Of a stretch of DNA of 42,529 nt, positions 39,931 through 42,529 are shown in pieces. The translations under genes and the position numbers were made by a program. The notes under the pieces are model-generated. The model was not told where the DNA came from. It saw only the letters and a list, made by a program, of their open reading frames with translations, and did not search any database. Source of the stretch: Pseudomonas sp. R-28-1W-6 (GTDB taxonomy: Bacteria; Pseudomonadota; Gammaproteobacteria; Pseudomonadales; Pseudomonadaceae); contig NZ_WELK01000008.1 of NCBI RefSeq assembly GCF_009799925.1, positions 117,576 through 160,104 on the forward strand, given 5' to 3'. Numbering within the stretch: the stretch's first letter is position 1; every line of letters starts with the position of its first letter.

Positions 39931-40298
39931 CTGCTCGGACTTTCATTGTTGTTTTTTTGAACTGGCGAAGAGAACGAAATTTTTAAGTTGGCCTGATATT
40001 TTTCAGCTAGCTCTATGATTTGATGCGGTACGGCGAAGTTTGCCCAGTTACGTGTTGAGTAAATTCCAATACCAATACAAATGTCAGAGTAACTGCCCGT
40101 TAGATTCTTTGTGACCCACGCCAAGGCACTTTCAATTTCGTTTAGCTCGCACGGTACGGAGCTATAGGGTATCAATGTTTCAGGCCTTGCTCCGCCCCGG
40201 AAATTTGGGAAGTGCTCGCAAAAAAGACTCCTGGCCTCCAGCTCTGTGCCGTTGACGACGATAACGTAGGTAATAGAGTCTTCTTCGGTATTAGCCAT
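39867..40298 (-). CDS. Cassette 5: soluble protein whose C-terminus is encoded by attC, unknown
   Basis: A 143-residue cytoplasmic protein. The cassette-specific part has alternating strands and helices (ITYVIVVNGTELEARSLFCEHF, ICIGIGIYSTRNWANFAV, ANLKISFSS), possibly a small alpha/beta fold; no family recognised. The last 20 residues (PNKWFKSLASLTRDWLKPAP) are translated from the attC itself and stop at a TAA in its distal arm. The ATG is eight bases from the AGG of the upstream core TTAGGC, its probable ribosome-binding site. The attC tail could be a passive read-through or a functional addition. Confidence 0.75.
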   Translation of the reverse strand: MANTEEDSITYVIVVNGTELEARSLFCEHFPNFRGGARPETLIPYSSVPCELNEIESALAWVTKNLTGSYSDICIGIGIYSTRNWANFAVPHQIIELAEKYQANLKISFSSPVQKNNNESPSRPNKWFKSLASLTRDWLKPAP

Positions 40299-40305
40299 AC
40301 TGATT

Positions 40306-40382
40306 GCCTAACGTTTGGTTAAGGGGCCGGCTTTAGCCGGTCCCGAGTGAGCGAAGCGAACGGCTTGAACCAGTTGTTAGAG
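40306..40382 (-). repeat. attC of cassette 4
   Basis: 77 bp consensus site. Cores GCCTAAC (40306-40312) and GTTAGAG (40376-40382); the last base breaks the usual GTTRRRY rule. Central stem GCCGGCTTTAGCCGG. Confidence 0.95.
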
Positions 40383-40925
40383 GGCATTTCGTAACTCGGT
40401 GGTTGTGACTACTGTTGCGTACTCACCATGAAGATTTGCTAATGCCATAGCATGTACCTCTTCAGCGCTGCGTAGAACTCCGTTGTAGTCAGGTTTTGCG
40501 AATGCAAACGTTGCATCAGCTGCCACATAAGTTTTGAACCCAAGATTGCCTGCTGTACGAGCTGTTGCTTCGACAGAGTTGTTGGTACTCACACCTACGA
40601 TTGCAAGGGTTTCGATGCCTCTGATCCGAAGCCAGCGCTCAAGCCCGGAGTTAATGAATGCGTCCGGGACGTTCTTTTCAACTACATGCTCGGTGCTTAA
40701 TGGTTGTAGTTCTTCTTGGAACTCAACACCAGGCTGCCCAGGCCAGAACGGAGAGCCAGGTGTTCTTGAAATGTGACGCACATGAACAATCGGTGCCTTT
40801 GCATCTCTCCATGCTTTCAGCGTAATTGCGATTGCTTGCTCTGCTTGCGGGTTATTGCGAGCGCCTGCTGACGGTTCGAGCATGCCACGCTGCATATCAA
40901 TGATGATGAGGGCTGGTATGTGCAT
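40377..40925 (-). CDS. Cassette 4: isochorismatase-family hydrolase with Ser at the nucleophile position
   Basis: A 182-residue cysteine-hydrolase/isochorismatase-fold protein. Expected elements are present: the catalytic Asp in ALIIIDMQ near residue 9, Lys in VVEKNVPDAF near 84, the cis-peptide VGVST turn near 116, and YVAADATFAF near 137. The position normally held by the nucleophilic Cys (TNNCVE-TAR) is Ser here (TNNSVEATAR, near 121). Ser-containing members of the fold exist, and enzymes such as isochorismatases work without the Cys, so activity and substrate stay open. The TAA stop lies in its own attC core. Confidence 0.88.
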   Translation of the reverse strand: MHIPALIIIDMQRGMLEPSAGARNNPQAEQAIAITLKAWRDAKAPIVHVRHISRTPGSPFWPGQPGVEFQEELQPLSTEHVVEKNVPDAFINSGLERWLRIRGIETLAIVGVSTNNSVEATARTAGNLGFKTYVAADATFAFAKPDYNGVLRSAEEVHAMALANLHGEYATVVTTTELRNAL

Positions 40926-40936
40926 GAGCGAATGAA

Positions 40937-41013
40937 CTCTAACGTTTGGTTAAGGGGCCGGCTTTAGCCGGTCCCGAGCGAGCGAAGCGAGTGACTTGAA
41001 CCATTTGTTATGC
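40937..41013 (-). repeat. attC of cassette 3
   Basis: 77 bp. Cores CTCTAAC (40937-40943) and GTTATGC (41007-41013); central stem GCCGGCTTTAGCCGG. Confidence 0.95.
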
Positions 41014-41014
41014 A

Positions 41015-41353
41015 TTACGCCACCACGCTCGACTGGCTAGCTAGCGCCATGCAGATTAATACTATTGCTGAGCTCCAAGCACATAACCTTGCCGCCCAGA
41101 AAAATGTAAGGGCCCAGCCCTGTAGTTGAACTGTAGGCGGTAATTTTTTCCACGGAAGCAAAAATGAGCCATTCAGCGTCGAGACTACGGCCGTTGCCCC
41201 AAGTAAGGGGTTGCCAGTTTTCAGAAGCGTTTTAGAGGCAGACGGATTATTGCGTATACAAAAGCGCAAAGCCGCCGCCGAAAGGATAGCAAGCAGAGCT
41301 AGCAGGATTGATACTGCCAAGTACAACTCAATTGTCAGTGCGTTCATATGCAT
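41015..41353 (-). CDS. Cassette 3: small multi-pass membrane protein, unknown
   Basis: A 112-residue protein with hydrophobic segments at about 8-28 (IELYLAVSILLALLAILSAA), 48-66 and 80-104, so probably three membrane helices. No family recognised. The first ATG (41353) lies inside the core of the neighbouring attC (GTTATGC); a second in-frame ATG follows two codons later (41347). Neither has a clear ribosome-binding site, so translation may depend on the upstream cassette. Confidence 0.68.
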   Translation of the reverse strand: MHMNALTIELYLAVSILLALLAILSAAALRFCIRNNPSASKTLLKTGNPLLGATAVVSTLNGSFLLPWKKLPPTVQLQGWALTFFWAARLCAWSSAIVLICMALASQSSVVA

Positions 41354-41426
41354 AACGTTTGGTTAAGGGGCCGGCTTTAGCCGGTCCCGAGTGAGCGAAG
41401 CGAACGACTTGAACCAATTGTTAGAG
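41350..41426 (-). repeat. attC of cassette 2
   Basis: 77 bp. Cores GCATAAC (41350-41356) and GTTAGAG (41420-41426); central stem GCCGGCTTTAGCCGG. Confidence 0.95.
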
Positions 41427-41430
41427 AGCA

Positions 41431-41913
41431 TTACCTCGTAACCTTGTTGTGCCTTGCTGTTGAGCTGATTCCAGATGCAAACCATACACAAACCATAGAT
41501 GTGAAAAGGTCCAAAATATCTTTAGGATCTTTAGGGATTTCAAGTCCTTCGCATGATTTTTGTAGGTAGTGGGTCAGAGGCAGCAGATCAGGTTCAGTTA
41601 TTTTAAATTGGATGTTGTGGCTTAGTTTATTTCTAATGCTGTTGAGGTGCTTTATTGCTGGTATTGAATTGTATTTATCTGGGTAGTGCTCTTTTGATAA
41701 AAGCGATATTTTCTGCGCGAATGTCTGTCTGGATGCGCCCCAATCAAGCTCCGAGTATTTTGTTTTCAAATATTCGTCAAGGTAATACTCAATGATCAGG
41801 TGGCAGGAAAGAAAATATCCAAGCAGCTCATAGTCGATGCTTTCTATGCGTTGCCAGGTGACATCCCTGTTATGGATTTTTGAAACTAGTGGTGGTAGTC
41901 CGTATTTATCCAT
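41431..41913 (-). CDS. Cassette 2: HEPN-like helical protein
   Basis: A 160-residue, mainly helical soluble protein. It resembles HEPN-fold (DUF4145/Abi-type) proteins: an early helix (YELLGYFLSCHLIIEYYLDEYLKTK) and later HLNSIRNKLSHNI near residue 95, which contains the R-x4-H pattern (RNKLSH) that forms the RNase active site in HEPN toxins and effectors. No nucleotidyltransferase or antitoxin partner is encoded in the same cassette. Function is inferred; it could be a defence or toxin RNase, or an inactive HEPN protein. The ATG lies just after the core GTTAGAG. Confidence 0.72.
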   Translation of the reverse strand: MDKYGLPPLVSKIHNRDVTWQRIESIDYELLGYFLSCHLIIEYYLDEYLKTKYSELDWGASRQTFAQKISLLSKEHYPDKYNSIPAIKHLNSIRNKLSHNIQFKITEPDLLPLTHYLQKSCEGLEIPKDPKDILDLFTSMVCVWFASGISSTARHNKVTR

Positions 41914-41916
41914 GAT

Positions 41917-41993
41917 CTCTAACGTTTGGTTAAGGGGCCGGCTTTAGCCGGTCCCGAGCGAGCGAAGCGAGTGACTTGAACCAATTGTTAGAC
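41917..41993 (-). repeat. attC of cassette 1
   Basis: 77 bp. Cores CTCTAAC (41917-41923) and GTTAGAC (41987-41993); central stem GCCGGCTTTAGCCGG. Confidence 0.95.
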
Positions 41994-42458
41994 TCTACTC
42001 CTTATGGCGGCAACAGCTGCTGCATATGAATCATTACCAATTCCTACCTGAGCCCAAACTGGGCGTGCTTCATTGCCTTGCCTGTCATATTGTTCGTCAG
42101 CATCCCAAAGCGTAATTATTTGATTTGGGAATAGGTACTCTGAGGCGATGAACTGATGAGGGCCAGAGTTATCTGCGTTGGCTATTAGAGAGAACAGCTC
42201 TTCGGCAGAGAGGGAAAAGACATCACGGCTTTGGAATGTTGCAATAAAGCGCTCGCTAGCGGATATGCCAATAAATCTAACTCGGTCGTCTGGGTCGCAT
42301 TCAACCTGAATTGAAGCATTGCAAAAGTAGTCCAGAGCACGACGAGATGACTCAAGCGGGAAGCCTGCACTGAGCAACAACTCTCTAGCTTCCGCACGAA
42401 GACTTCCAAGCTTTATGGGGCCAACGCCAATTAGCGGAGATATTTCTAGGTTGAGCAC
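41988..42458 (-). CDS. Cassette 1: soluble protein, unknown
   Basis: A 156-residue cytoplasmic protein beginning at GTG (42458), about 15 bases into the cassette. The start MLNLEISPLIGVGPIKLGSLRAEARELL resembles small immunity-like proteins that open with 'P-GVGPI-G--R-EaR', but this is only an impression. The remainder alternates strand and helix (VRFIGISASERFIATFQSRDV, NQIITLWDADEQYD, WAQVGIGNDSYAAAVAAI). An ATG two bases upstream is out of frame and stops quickly. The TAA stop lies in its own attC core. Confidence 0.72.
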   Translation of the reverse strand: MLNLEISPLIGVGPIKLGSLRAEARELLLSAGFPLESSRRALDYFCNASIQVECDPDDRVRFIGISASERFIATFQSRDVFSLSAEELFSLIANADNSGPHQFIASEYLFPNQIITLWDADEQYDRQGNEARPVWAQVGIGNDSYAAAVAAIRSRV

Positions 42459-42472
42459 ATAAGCCTCAAGAG

Positions 42473-42529
42473 GTCTAACGTTTGAGATGAGAGGCTTGAC
42501 CCGGCTTGCCGGGGCAAGTCCTCTCGATT
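42473..42529 (-). repeat. attC of a different type, cut by the window end
   Basis: The core GTCTAAC (42473-42479) is followed by CGTTTGAGATGAGAGGC and a near-palindrome (GAGAGGCTTGACCCGG with CCGGGGCAAGTCCTCTC) unlike the other sites. Read on the minus strand, the end CTCAAACGTTAGAC resembles attC sites of mobile-integron cassettes. It would belong to the next cassette, beyond the window. attI is less likely because of the long palindrome. Confidence 0.7.

Noticed and set aside
35521..41993. Regular ~77-bp repeats taken as a CRISPR array
   Set aside because: Spacing varies from about 280 to 620 bases and each interval usually holds a gene; the repeats have inverted integron cores, so they are attC sites.
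42473..42529. Reading the last repeat as attI
   Set aside because: attI sites lack a long palindrome next to the core; this one has one, which favours attC. It cannot be settled without the adjoining sequence.
1..42529. tRNA or rRNA genes
   Set aside because: No cloverleaf-type or rRNA-like sequence was noticed on either strand.

Overview
The window looks like the chromosome of a GC-rich Pseudomonas, most likely from the P. stutzeri / P. alcaligenes side of the genus. The evidence is the gene content (rnf, metG-apbC-dcd, nadE, a short PutA with PutP), Pseudomonas-type REP elements, and near-identical 76-78 bp integron attC sites of the kind described in those species. This assignment is from recall of family features; no search was run.

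Layout. 1-3041 (minus): rnfC (partial), rnfB and rnfA, translationally coupled. 3319-9418 (plus): a six-gene minor-pilin operon, pilE-pilV-pilW-pilX-pilY1-fimT/U, five of whose junctions overlap. 9479-13569: metG (minus), then apbC/mrp, dcd and a strong terminator. 13605-14150: an exported protein of unknown function. 14174-19418 (minus): a five-gene overlapping operon of AI-2E-type permease, NodT-type outer-membrane lipoprotein, HlyD-type adaptor, FUSC/DUF2955-like membrane protein and a TLGYGD potassium channel. 19622-20449 (minus): nadE. 20868-23210: a membrane Cache-like/HAMP/degenerate GGDEF/EAL protein, probably a c-di-GMP phosphodiesterase. 23464-28351: putA and putP. 28558-28755: two REP copies. 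28928-32091: circularly permuted ATP-grasp, Alpha-E and transglutaminase genes behind a very good sigma-54 promoter. 32251-33339 (minus): a small exported protein and a Tat-exported intradiol dioxygenase.

33369-42529 is the distal part of a chromosomal integron. I count 14 complete attC sites, hence 14 complete cassettes, all reading on the minus strand. One further attC, of a different type, is cut by the right window edge, and several eroded attC pieces lie at the left end. Orientation places attI and the integrase to the right, outside the window. The cassettes are visibly AT-richer than the host and mostly encode one small unknown protein each, many exported. Recognisable products are a YitH-like GNAT acetyltransferase, an LprI-like protein, an ankyrin protein, an isochorismatase-fold hydrolase with Ser in place of the usual Cys, and a HEPN-like protein. 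One cassette has no convincing gene.

The parts most worth following up are the integron (attC-encoded protein tails, core sites that supply stop codons, start codons and probable ribosome-binding sites, an attC interrupted by about 400 bp, and a foreign-type attC on the integrase side), the sigma-54 promoter of the ATP-grasp/transglutaminase operon, the unusual exporter-plus-K+-channel operon with an internal 53-bp tandem duplication, and the rearranged minor-pilin operon between rnf and metG with two AlgR-like boxes.
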